This document shows positions 1-7,050 of a DNA stretch of 9,795 bases, piece after piece. The stretch comes from ZC4RG19 sp036279475. GTDB taxonomy: Bacteria > Actinomycetota > Acidimicrobiia > Acidimicrobiales > VFJN01. The position numbers and the translations under genes were made by a program. The stretch lies in assembly GCA_036279475.1 (NCBI GenBank), contig DASUJB010000211.1:1-9795 (forward strand), read 5' to 3'. Position 1 is the first letter of the stretch. Every line of letters begins with the position of its first letter. A model generated the notes under the pieces. It was not told where the DNA came from and did no database searches. It was given only the letters and a program-made list of their open reading frames with translations.

Positions 1-60
1 ATCCTCGAGGACATGCGCGCCCGCGGCGACCGGGCGGGGCGGGCGCGCGGGGCCGCATGA
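1..60 (+). CDS. C-terminal end of an unidentified upstream gene (partial)
   Basis: Reading from base 1 gives an open frame of 19 codons, ending in the dipeptide AA, followed by TGA at 58-60. Its stop overlaps the ATG of the sugar transferase (ATGA at 57-60), which is the usual arrangement for translationally coupled genes. The visible tail is rich in Arg, Gly and Ala and carries no recognisable motif. Because of its position it may belong to the same glycan locus, for example a glycosyltransferase, but the sequence shown cannot establish that. Confidence 0.5.
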   Translation: MLEDMRARGDRAGRARGAA

Positions 61-1502
61 CGGTCGCGGCGTCGCGCCCCGTCGGCACCGGCCCCCCGCC
101 CCCGGAGCGGGTCGACCGGGGCATCGTCGCCCCCGCCTGGAGCCGCACCGTCCCCGCCGTGGTGGCGGCGGCCGACCTCGTCGCCGGGGCCGTGGCCGCC
201 GTGGCCGGGCTCCACCTCCACTTCGGCGAGGACGTCCCTCCGCTCCGCCTGGCCGGCGGCTCGGTGGGGCCGGTCGCCGCCGCCCTGGCGCTGGCGGCCG
301 CCTGGCCCGGGGTGCTCGGCGCCCTGGGCGCCTACCGCAGCGTGGTGGTGGGGTCGGGCGGCGACGAGCTGGCGCGGGTGGTCGAGGCGGGGCTGGTGCT
401 GTTCGCCGCCGTCGGGAGCTGCCACCTCCTGCTCGGCACCAGCCTGTCCGGTCGCGTCGTGGCCCTCCTCGTCGGCCTGCTCGTGGCGGCGGCGTCGGCC
501 GTCCGGCTGGTGGCCGACGGGGCCGTGCGCCGGGCCCGGCGCCATGGTCGCTGGCAGCACCGGGCGGTCGTGTACGGCTCGGCCGGCGAGACCGCGGCCC
601 TGGCCCGCCAGCTCGGGCACCGGCCCCCCACGGGGGTCGAGGTGGTGGGGGCCTGCGCGACCGATCGGCCGGGGGCCCCCGGCGAGGCCGCCCTCGACGC
701 CATGTCCCGGGCCCGGGCCGACCTGCTGGCCGTGGCCGGGGGCACGTCGCCCGCCGAGGTGCGGGCCCTGGCCTGGGCGCTGGAGGGCACGGGGGCCGAG
801 CTGCTCATCGCCCCGGCGGTGCCCGACCTGGCCCAACAGCGGGTGGTGGTCCAGCCGGTCGGTGGCGCCGTCCTGCTCCGGGTGGAGAAGTGCGCCCAGC
901 GCCGCGGTCGCCTGCTGGTGAAGAACCTGATCGACCGGGTGGGGTCGGCGCTGCTCCTCCTCCTTCTCGCCCCCGTGGTGGCGGCCGTGGCCGTGGCCGT
1001 GAGGGCGTCGGGGCCCGGGCCCCTCCTCTTCCGGCAGGTGCGGGTGGGCCAGCGTGGCGCGTCGTTCGACTTCCTGAAGTTCCGGACGATGACCGCCGAC
1101 GCCGAGCTCCACCGCGGGGTGCTCGACGGCGAGAACGACGCCGACGGCCTCCTCTTCAAGCTGCACGACGACCCGCGGGTCACCCCCGTCGGTCGGTTCC
1201 TGCGGCGGGCGTCCCTCGACGAGCTGCCCCAGCTCTGGAACGTGCTGCGGGGCGACATGTCGCTGGTGGGTCCCCGCCCGCTGCCGGTGGACTCCAACGC
1301 CTTCGTCGGCGACGAGCGGCGCCGCCTGCGCGTGAAGCCGGGCGTCACCGGCCTCTGGCAGGTCAGCGGCCGCTCCGACCTGGGATGGGCGGAGACGGTG
1401 GCCCTCGACATGCACTACGTCGACCACTGGTCGCTGGGGATGGACCTGGCCATCATGGCCCGCACCCCCCTCGCCGTCCTGCGGGGCCGGGGTGCGTACT
1501 AG
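57..1502 (+). CDS. Polyprenyl glycosylphosphotransferase (exopolysaccharide sugar transferase)
   Basis: Integral membrane enzyme expected to transfer a sugar-1-phosphate from a nucleotide sugar to undecaprenyl phosphate, the priming step of exopolysaccharide or surface-glycan synthesis. The 481 residues match the usual length of the long, multi-TM form. The N-terminal half has about four hydrophobic segments (roughly residues 33-51, 67-90, 106-126 and 132-152). A Rossmann-like stretch follows, starting near R169 with VVYGSAGE. The catalytic bacterial sugar transferase domain starts near K289, with a membrane segment at about 298-316. Family motifs are intact: KFRTM (341-345), the Asp-Glu pair D388-E389 in DELPQLWNVL, SLVGPRPLP shortly after, and KPGVTGLWQVSGR (427-439). 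The start overlaps the upstream stop by ATGA. The DUF4012 gene follows after 27 bases, so the two are probably co-transcribed. The sugar specificity cannot be told from sequence. Confidence 0.93.
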   Translation: MTVAASRPVGTGPPPPERVDRGIVAPAWSRTVPAVVAAADLVAGAVAAVAGLHLHFGEDVPPLRLAGGSVGPVAAALALAAAWPGVLGALGAYRSVVVGSGGDELARVVEAGLVLFAAVGSCHLLLGTSLSGRVVALLVGLLVAAASAVRLVADGAVRRARRHGRWQHRAVVYGSAGETAALARQLGHRPPTGVEVVGACATDRPGAPGEAALDAMSRARADLLAVAGGTSPAEVRALAWALEGTGAELLIAPAVPDLAQQRVVVQPVGGAVLLRVEKCAQRRGRLLVKNLIDRVGSALLLLLLAPVVAAVAVAVRASGPGPLLFRQVRVGQRGASFDFLKFRTMTADAELHRGVLDGENDADGLLFKLHDDPRVTPVGRFLRRASLDELPQLWNVLRGDMSLVGPRPLPVDSNAFVGDERRRLRVKPGVTGLWQVSGRSDLGWAETVALDMHYVDHWSLGMDLAIMARTPLAVLRGRGAY

Positions 1503-1529
1503 CGAGGGGGTCGGCGGGGCGGGCGGGCC

Positions 1530-3944
1530 GTGAGCGGTGACCGCCGACCCGACGCCGGCGCGGGCACGCTCTCGTTGCGGGGCCCGTCCCCGGTCACGGC
1601 CGCCGCTCCGGCGGTGCCGTCCCCGGGCCGGAGGGTGGGCCACGACGCCGAGCGCTGGGCGACCCGGCTGGTGGTGGCGGCGGGCGGCGGGGCCGGCGCC
1701 CTCGTGGCGGTGGCGCCGTCGGGTGCGGTGGTCGCCGACCGGGCCATGGCCGCCGCCCTGGTGGCGTTGCTGGCGGCGGCCGGGGCCGCGGCCAAGCGGT
1801 GGACGTGGTTCGTGGCGGCCGGGGCGGGCCTGGCGCTGGCCGGCACGGGGCCGGCCCTGGTGTGCGGCGCCGTCGCCCTGGCGGTGGCCCTGGCGTCGAC
1901 GCGGCCCGTGCGGCCCGCCCCCCCGGTGGGTGCGGCGGTCGGCGCCCTGTCGGGGCTGGCCCTCCTCGGGGCCACGGGCCCCGACGTGCAGGGGGCCTCG
2001 GCCCTGCTGGCCGCGTCGGCGGTGCTGCCGCTGCTGCTGTCGGGCGACCGGTACGCCGGTCGCCGGGTACGGCGCCGGGTGCGCCGGGCAGCCGTGGCCG
2101 CCGCCCTGGTGGTGGCCGTGGCGGGGGCGGCCTACGGGCTGGCCGCGGTGCGGGCGGCGCCGTCGGCGTCCCGGGGCGTCGACCTGTTGCAGGAGGGCAT
2201 GGCCTCGGCCCGGGCCGGCGACGACCGGCGCGCCACCGCCCGCCTGTCCCAGGCCGCCGACGCCTTCGCCGAGGCCGAGCGCCACCTGGGGAGCTGGTAC
2301 GCCGCGCCGGCCCGCGTCCTCCCGGTGCTGGGCCACAACGCCCGGGCCACGGGCGCCATGGCGTCGTGGGCCTCCACGGTCGCCCGGGACGGCACCGACG
2401 TGGCGCTCGGCAGCGAGGTCGACGCGCTCGCCGTGCGAGGCGGTCGCCTCGACCTGGGCCGGGTCCGGGCGCTCGGCGGCGAGCTGGACGACGTGGCCGA
2501 GGTGCTGGCCGCGGCCGACGCCGACCTGGCGGCGGCGGCGGACGGCGGCTGGCTCCTGGCCCCGGTGAGCGACCGGCTGGGCCGCGTCCGGGCCGAGGTG
2601 GCCACGGCACGCCCGGACGTCGAGCTGGCGTCCGACGCCGCGCGGGTGGTGCCCGCCGTCTTCGGTGGCGACGGGACGAGCCGGTGGCTCGTGGCCTTCG
2701 TGACGCCCGTGGAGGCGCGGGGCCGGACCGGCTTCATGGGCAACTTCGCCGAGCTGACCGCGGTCGACGGCACCGTGGACATGACCCGCTTCGGGAGGGC
2801 GGCCGACCTGGAGGCGGGGGGAGCCGCCGGGCCGGCCCGCACCCTGAGCGGCCCGCGGGACTACCTGGAGCGCTGGTCCCGGTTCCGACCGGCGACGACC
2901 TGGCGCAACGTCACCATGTCGCCCCACTTCCCCAGCGTGGGCCGGGTGATGGCCGAGCTGTACCCGCAGTCGGGGGGGCGGCCGGTGCAGGGCGTCCTGG
3001 CCGTCGACCCCCTGGGCCTGGCCGCCCTCCTGCGCCTCACCGGACCGGTGGCCGTGCCCGAGCTGCCCACCCCCTTGGACGCCGGGAACGCCGCCCGGTA
3101 CCTGCTGCGGGACCAGTACCTGCTGAGCCCGGACGTCGAGTCCCGTACCGACGCCCTGGAGTCGCTGGCCGAGGCCACCTTCGACCGGTTGACCACCGCA
3201 GACCTGCCCTCCCCCGGCGCCGTGGCCGACGCCCTGGGCCCGGCGGTGAGGGCCGGCCACCTCCAGGCGTGGAGCCCCGACGCCGCCACCGAGGACCTGC
3301 TGGGCTCCTTGGGGCTCGACGGTGCCCTGCCTCCGGTGGTCGGCGACAGCATCGGCGTGGTGGCCAACAACGCGGTGGGGAACAAGATCGACCTCTTCCT
3401 CGACCGCCGCCTCCGCTACGACGTGCGGTGGGACCCGGCCTCGGGCGACGTGGCCGCCACCGCGACCGTGGCCATGTCCAACGGCGCACCGTCCTCGGGC
3501 CTCCCGGGGTACCTCATCGGCAGCCCGCTCGCCCCCCGGGTGCGCCCGCCGGCCGGCACGAACCGGGCGTACCTGTCCGTGTACAGCCCGTGGCTCCTGG
3601 GCCGGGCGACGTTGGACGGGCGTCCCGTGGGCGTCGAGCGCCAGGAGGAGGCCGGTCGCCACGCCTACTCGGTGCTGGTCGACGTGCCGCCGGGCGGCGG
3701 CCGGACCCTCGTGCTCGAGCTCCGGGGTCGCGTCCCCCCGGGAGGCCCCTACGTGCTCGACGTGGCCACCCAGCCGCTGGCCCGCCCCGAGCGGTGGTCC
3801 CTCGCCGTGGATGCCGCCGGCGAGCGACCGCTGCGGGCCCACGGTCCCGCCGCGGTCGCCGACGGGCCGCGGGCGACGGCCCGTGGCGTCCTGGACCGGG
3901 CGGTGGCCCGCTACACCGTGGCCGCCGACGGGTCGCCCCCATGA
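1530..3944 (+). CDS. DUF4012-family membrane protein of a glycan locus
   Basis: The 804-residue protein has an N-terminal membrane region, with several Ala/Val/Leu-rich segments between about residues 45 and 172 and a last clear one at about 187-209, just after an Arg-rich stretch. A long domain predicted to be extracellular follows. That domain carries DUF4012 features: RTGFMGNFAEL at 399-409 (the family has a similar Arg-Gly-Phe/Gly motif), WRNVTMSPHFPSVG from W458, and a segment ending VDPLGLAALLRLTGPV at 492-507. The family's biochemical function is not established to my knowledge, but such genes often lie in actinobacterial exopolysaccharide loci, as here behind a priming sugar transferase. 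The GTG at 1530 is the first plausible start after the preceding stop. A GAGGGG at 1504-1509 is too far upstream to be a good ribosome binding site, so the exact start is uncertain. A relationship to LytR-CpsA-Psr proteins is possible (see findings). Confidence 0.85.
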   Translation: MSGDRRPDAGAGTLSLRGPSPVTAAAPAVPSPGRRVGHDAERWATRLVVAAGGGAGALVAVAPSGAVVADRAMAAALVALLAAAGAAAKRWTWFVAAGAGLALAGTGPALVCGAVALAVALASTRPVRPAPPVGAAVGALSGLALLGATGPDVQGASALLAASAVLPLLLSGDRYAGRRVRRRVRRAAVAAALVVAVAGAAYGLAAVRAAPSASRGVDLLQEGMASARAGDDRRATARLSQAADAFAEAERHLGSWYAAPARVLPVLGHNARATGAMASWASTVARDGTDVALGSEVDALAVRGGRLDLGRVRALGGELDDVAEVLAAADADLAAAADGGWLLAPVSDRLGRVRAEVATARPDVELASDAARVVPAVFGGDGTSRWLVAFVTPVEARGRTGFMGNFAELTAVDGTVDMTRFGRAADLEAGGAAGPARTLSGPRDYLERWSRFRPATTWRNVTMSPHFPSVGRVMAELYPQSGGRPVQGVLAVDPLGLAALLRLTGPVAVPELPTPLDAGNAARYLLRDQYLLSPDVESRTDALESLAEATFDRLTTADLPSPGAVADALGPAVRAGHLQAWSPDAATEDLLGSLGLDGALPPVVGDSIGVVANNAVGNKIDLFLDRRLRYDVRWDPASGDVAATATVAMSNGAPSSGLPGYLIGSPLAPRVRPPAGTNRAYLSVYSPWLLGRATLDGRPVGVERQEEAGRHAYSVLVDVPPGGGRTLVLELRGRVPPGGPYVLDVATQPLARPERWSLAVDAAGERPLRAHGPAAVADGPRATARGVLDRAVARYTVAADGSPP

Positions 3945-4045
3945 ATATCACTGTGAGCGCGCAACCTTGCGTTCGGCGTAGTGATGTTGCACACTGTGCG
4001 CGCGAAGGCGCGGCGGGCTTCTCACCAATAGTGATGGAGAGACCC
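3945..4045 (+). promoter_or_regulatory. Leader of the LPRTG gene with repeated motifs
   Basis: This 101-base gap contains about 41 A/T bases by hand count, clearly more than the coding DNA around it. CACTGTG occurs at 3949-3955 and 3992-3998, both followed by a GCGCGC-like run. TAGTGATG occurs at 3979-3986 and 4029-4036, and ATCACT at 3947-3952 is the inverse of its AGTGAT core. GCACACTGTGC (3989-3999) is an inverted repeat around one central base. CGCAA/TTGCG (3960-3964/3967-3971) is another. Such clustering suggests a promoter/operator or mRNA leader for the downstream gene. No convincing -10/-35 pair was found, so the role is inferred. The stretch is also open in the frame of the downstream gene from an ATG at 3941. 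Confidence 0.45.
4036..4041 (+). promoter_or_regulatory. Ribosome binding site deciding the LPRTG gene start
   Basis: GGAGAG lies four bases before the ATG at 4046. In-frame alternatives at 3941 (ATG), 4031 (GTG) and 4034 (ATG) lack a purine-rich sequence at a suitable distance. Starting at 4046 also places the two arginines and hydrophobic core of the signal peptide at the very N-terminus. Confidence 0.6.
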
Positions 4046-4645
4046 ATGATCAGACGAGCTCTGACCGTCGCCGTTGCCGCCGCCACGATGCTGGCCGTGG
4101 CCGGGGCGGCCCAGGCGCAGCCGTACCCGCCGCTGGCCCCGACCATCACCCTGTCGAGCACGGTGGTCGTGCGGGGGGAGACGGTCACCGTCGGCGGAGC
4201 GGGCTTCGCGGCCAGCTCCACGGTCACCATCACGTTCTTCTCCCACCCCGTCGTGCTCGGCTCCACCACCACGGACGGCAACGGCGGCTTCTCCACGTCG
4301 GTGACCATCCCGAGCGACGCCAAGCTCGGGACCCACACCATGACGGCCCACGGCACCGCCGCCGACGGCAGGCCGGCGTCGGCATCGACCACCCTGACCG
4401 TCGTCGCCGGCACGGCCGGCATCTCCGGAGGTGGAGGCGCCCCGGGTGTCGCAGCCGAGGAGGTCGCCTTCGACGAGCTCCTCGAGGGCGCGGGCGTCGG
4501 CACGTTCGAGCGGGAAGCCGAGGGCGGGCTGCCCCGCACCGGTGGCGACTCCGTCCCCCTGGCACGGATCGGGGCGGCGCTCCTGGCCGTGGGCGGGGGA
4601 CTGCTGTTCGTGACTCGTCGTCGCCGGGTGTCGGCCGCCGCCTGA
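4046..4645 (+). CDS. Secreted LPXTG-anchored surface protein with Ig-like domain
   Basis: Small cell-surface protein of 199 residues. Residues 1-24 form a typical Sec signal peptide: MIRR, a hydrophobic core, then AQA with likely cleavage before Q25. Residues about 32-120 are Thr/Val/Ser-rich and beta-like. They open with PTITLSSTVVVRGETVTV and GAGFAASSTVTI, the pattern of bacterial Ig-like/IPT-type folds whose first strands read 'xGxxVTVxGxGF'. A Gly/Glu-rich linker follows. The C-terminus is a complete sortase signal: LPRTG at 162-166, a hydrophobic segment at about 174-190, then RRRR at 191-194. The protein should be cleaved between Thr and Gly and linked to the cell wall by a sortase, which is not encoded in this window. 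The binding partner is unknown. It follows the DUF4012 gene on the same strand but has its own leader, so it may be transcribed separately. An ATG at 3941 overlapping the DUF4012 stop could give a longer product, which is less likely. Confidence 0.85.
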   Translation: MIRRALTVAVAAATMLAVAGAAQAQPYPPLAPTITLSSTVVVRGETVTVGGAGFAASSTVTITFFSHPVVLGSTTTDGNGGFSTSVTIPSDAKLGTHTMTAHGTAADGRPASASTTLTVVAGTAGISGGGGAPGVAAEEVAFDELLEGAGVGTFEREAEGGLPRTGGDSVPLARIGAALLAVGGGLLFVTRRRRVSAAA

Positions 4646-4702
4646 CGGCGGGGGCGTCGGCGGCGGTCGACCCGGGGGAAAGGGGAGCGCCCCACCCTCG
4701 TG

Positions 4703-4730
4703 GCTCGGCCGCCGCCGCCGTCGGCCGAGC
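4703..4730. terminator. Hairpin between convergent genes, probable bidirectional terminator
   Basis: A perfect nine-base stem, GCTCGGCCG (4703-4711) with CGGCCGAGC (4722-4730), encloses a ten-base loop. It sits in the 91-base gap between the LPRTG gene and the 3' end of the DAHP synthase gene, which converge here. There is no T-run on either side, as is common in high-GC actinobacteria. Termination activity is inferred from position and stem stability. Confidence 0.6.
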
Positions 4731-4736
4731 GAGGCC

Positions 4737-6092
4737 TCAGCGACGGTCGAGCAGCTCGGCCAGCTGGAAGGCCAGGTCGATCGCCTGGCGCCCGTTGAGG
4801 CGGGGATCGCACATGGTCTCGTAGCGGTCATCGAGGTCGGCGTGCCCCAGGCCGTCGCCACCACCGACGCACTCGGTCACGTCGTCGCCCGTCAGCTCGA
4901 TGTGGACGCCGCCCGGCCACGTCCCCTCGGCCCAGTGGGCGGCGAAGAAGCTGGCGATCTCGGCCAGCACGGCGTCGAAGTCACGGGTCTTGCGACCCGT
5001 CGCCGACGTGAAGGTGTTGCCGTGCATCGGGTCGCACGCCCACACCACGGGGTGGCCGGCCTCTCGCACGGCGGACAGCAGCGGCGGCAGGGCGGAGGCC
5101 ACGGTACCGGCCCCCATGCGGGTGATCAGGGTGAGACGTCCCGGGATCCGCTCCGGGTTCAGCACGTCGCACAGGGCCACGACCTCGGCCGGCGTGGCCG
5201 TGGGACCGAGCTTGCAGCCGATGGGGTTGTCGACGCCCCGGAGGAACTCGACGTGGGCGCCGTCGAGCTGGCGCGACCGCTCGCCGATCCACAGCATGTG
5301 GGCCGAGCAGTCGTACCAGTGCCCGGTGAGCGAGTCCTGCCGGGTGAGCGCCTCCTCGTAGCCCAGGATCAGCGCCTCGTGGCTGGTGTAGAAGTCGACC
5401 TCGTGCAGGCTCGGCTGGCTGACCGTGTCGATGCCGCAGGCGGCCATGAAGCGCAGCGCCCGGTCGATGTGGTCGGCCACGCGGTCGTAGCGGCGACCCT
5501 CGGGGCTGGAGGCGACGAACTCCTGGTTCCACTGGTGGACCCGTGACAGGTCGGCGAACCCGCCCTTGGTGAACGCCCGCACGAGGTTCAACGTGGCCGC
5601 CGACTGGTGGTACGCCTGCACCAGGCGGTCGGGGTCGGGCGTGCGGGCCGCCATGGTGGGGAGGACGTCGTTGACCATGTGGCCGCGGAAGGACGGGAGC
5701 TCGACCCCGTCGACCACCTCGGTGGGAGACGACCGCGGCTTGGCGAACTGCCCGGCGATGCGACCCACCTTCAGCACCGGCACACCGGTCGAGTAGGTGA
5801 GCACCACGGCCATCTGGAGGATGACCTTCAGCTTGTCCCGGATGGCGTCGGCCGAGAAGGCGTCGAAGGACTCGGCGCAGTCCCCGGCCTGCAGCAGGAA
5901 GGCACGGCCCTCCGCCACCTCCCCCAGCTCGGCGGTGAGGGCACGGGCCTCCCCGGCGAACACCAGCGGCGGCAGCGAGCCCAGCAGCTTCAGCGCCGCG
6001 TCGAGGGCGCCCTCGTCGGGCCAGGGGGGCTGCTGCGCCGCCAACCTGCCGCGCCAGGAGTCGGGCGCCCAGCTAGGGGACATATGGGACAT
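4737..6092 (-). CDS. aroG: Class II 3-deoxy-7-phosphoheptulonate (DAHP) synthase
   Basis: Cytoplasmic enzyme that condenses phosphoenolpyruvate with erythrose-4-phosphate to DAHP, the first step of the shikimate pathway to aromatic amino acids. From the ATG at 6092 the protein has 451 residues, close to the roughly 460 of the Mycobacterium tuberculosis class II enzyme. It aligns with that enzyme by eye from RGRLAAQQPPWP onward. The metal ligands of the family are all visible: Cys72 (QAGDCAES), His357 (DPMHGNT), Glu399 (HIELTGDD) and Asp429 (MCDPRLN). Substrate-phosphate residues also appear: Arg120 (KPRS), Arg272 (GERSR), Lys294 (GCKLGP) and Arg325 (LITRMGAGT). The start is uncertain. An in-frame GTG at 6161, just after the sigma factor stop, would add 23 Arg/Pro/Ala-rich residues but has no ribosome binding site, and ATG 6083 is also possible. 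Same strand as, and close behind, the sigma factor gene, so probably co-transcribed. Symbol follows the mycobacterial name. Confidence 0.95.
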   Translation of the reverse strand: MSHMSPSWAPDSWRGRLAAQQPPWPDEGALDAALKLLGSLPPLVFAGEARALTAELGEVAEGRAFLLQAGDCAESFDAFSADAIRDKLKVILQMAVVLTYSTGVPVLKVGRIAGQFAKPRSSPTEVVDGVELPSFRGHMVNDVLPTMAARTPDPDRLVQAYHQSAATLNLVRAFTKGGFADLSRVHQWNQEFVASSPEGRRYDRVADHIDRALRFMAACGIDTVSQPSLHEVDFYTSHEALILGYEEALTRQDSLTGHWYDCSAHMLWIGERSRQLDGAHVEFLRGVDNPIGCKLGPTATPAEVVALCDVLNPERIPGRLTLITRMGAGTVASALPPLLSAVREAGHPVVWACDPMHGNTFTSATGRKTRDFDAVLAEIASFFAAHWAEGTWPGGVHIELTGDDVTECVGGGDGLGHADLDDRYETMCDPRLNGRQAIDLAFQLAELLDRR

Positions 6093-6166
6093 CGTGACCG
6101 TCGGGAGCGACGCGAGCAAAGCCGGGCGGGCCGACCGGGGTCGCCGGGGAGCGGGGGCCACGGGGG

Positions 6167-6997
6167 TCAGGCGGCGCTGGCGCGGGCGACGGCCTCTTCC
6201 CGCACGGCGTCCACGGCCCGCTTCACCAGCCGGCGGGCGGCCTCGGCCGTCACGCCCAGCTCCTCGCCCACCTCGCGGTAGCTGCGCTTGCGACCGTCGG
6301 TGAGCCCGAAGCGCTGCTCGACGGCGTGGCGGGCCCGGGTGTCGAGCACCCCCAGCAGGTCGTGGAGGGCCTGCTCCTCCTCGCGGTCCACCATCACCAT
6401 CTCGGGGGTGGGCACGTCCGCCGCCAGCAGGTCGACCAGCTCGCTGCCGTCGTCGTCGCCCACCGGGCGGTCGAGCGAGGTGGGCGTGGTGAGCCGGTAG
6501 AGGCGCGAGTTCTCGTCGTCGAGCTCCTCGCCGTCACCGGAGGCCTGGCGGAGGGCGGCCCGCAGCGAGGCCGACCGGTCGCCGGGGAGGCGCACCAGGC
6601 TGGCCTTCTGGTCGAGGGCCCGCCCGATGGCCTGGCGGATCCAGAACGTGGCGTAGGTCGAGAACTTGAAGCCCTTCCGCCAGTCGAACTTGTCCACCGC
6701 GTGCTCGAGGCCGAGGTTGCCCTCCTGGATGAGGTCGAGCAGCTCCATCGACGGGGGGAGCGGGTAGCGGCGGGCGATGCTCACCACCAGGCGGAGGTTG
6801 GCCCTGATGAAGCGGTCCTTGGCGGCAGCCGCCGCCGCCACGGCGCGACGGAGCTCCCGCCCGCGCTCGCCGGCGTCGAGCCGCGCCTGGGCGTCGCGGC
6901 CGCGCTCGATCGTCTGGGACAGCTCGCGCTCCTCGTCTGCGGTGAGCAGGGGCACGAGGCCGATCTCGTTGAGGTACTGACCAACCGAATCGCTCAT
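6167..6997 (-). CDS. Sigma-70 family RNA polymerase sigma factor (group 2-like)
   Basis: The 276-residue promoter-specificity subunit of RNA polymerase resembles alternative primary-like (SigB/HrdB-type) factors. Region 1.2 is at residues 4-33 (DSVGQYLNEIGLVPLLT). Region 2 is at about 62-138, with the core-binding DLIQEGNLGLEHAVDKFD (88-105) and the -10-reading helix FKFSTYATFWIRQAIGRA (110-127), ending in VRLP. Region 3 is short: only about 38 residues separate RLP from SLDRPVGDDD (174-183, region 3.2). Region 4 is at about 211-270, with a helix-turn-helix at YREVGEELGVTAEAARRLVKRA. The start at 6997 is chosen because GAGGAG lies six bases upstream; an in-frame ATG at 7018 is unsupported. 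No region 1.1 is present, so this is unlikely to be the housekeeping sigma. It diverges from the NAD operon and precedes the DAHP synthase gene by 74 bases. Confidence 0.92.
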   Translation of the reverse strand: MSDSVGQYLNEIGLVPLLTADEERELSQTIERGRDAQARLDAGERGRELRRAVAAAAAAKDRFIRANLRLVVSIARRYPLPPSMELLDLIQEGNLGLEHAVDKFDWRKGFKFSTYATFWIRQAIGRALDQKASLVRLPGDRSASLRAALRQASGDGEELDDENSRLYRLTTPTSLDRPVGDDDGSELVDLLAADVPTPEMVMVDREEEQALHDLLGVLDTRARHAVEQRFGLTDGRKRSYREVGEELGVTAEAARRLVKRAVDAVREEAVARASAA

Positions 6998-7003
6998 GAC
7001 GTA

Positions 7004-7009
7004 CTCCTC
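7004..7009 (-). promoter_or_regulatory. Ribosome binding site of the sigma factor gene
   Basis: On the minus strand GAGGAG is followed by six bases (TACGTC) and then the ATG at 6997. It is one of the few clear Shine-Dalgarno sequences in this window, and it fixes the sigma factor start at MSDSVGQYL instead of the ATG at 7018. Confidence 0.75.
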
Positions 7010-7050
7010 AACCACCACTACCGCGGTGGGATTCCCCGTTCACCGGGTTT

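Noticed and set aside
1799..4645. A single 948-codon open frame running through the DUF4012 gene and the LPRTG gene
   Set aside because: Up to about 3940 it reads as Arg/Gly/Pro-rich out-of-frame sequence typical of high-GC shadows. Only the part after 4046 is the genuine LPRTG gene.
4712..4721. Short GCC run as a microsatellite
   Set aside because: It is only three units long and forms the loop of the terminator-like hairpin; such runs are expected in this base composition.
3514..4812. A 432-codon minus-strand frame over the LPRTG gene and the intergenic gap
   Set aside because: It is antisense to a gene with signal peptide and sortase motif, crosses the terminator hairpin, and has no recognisable domain or ribosome binding site.
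6093..6161. Start of DAHP synthase at GTG 6161
   Set aside because: The 23 extra residues are Arg/Pro/Ala-rich and not seen at the start of this enzyme family, and no ribosome binding site precedes the GTG. It cannot be excluded because ATG 6092 also lacks one.
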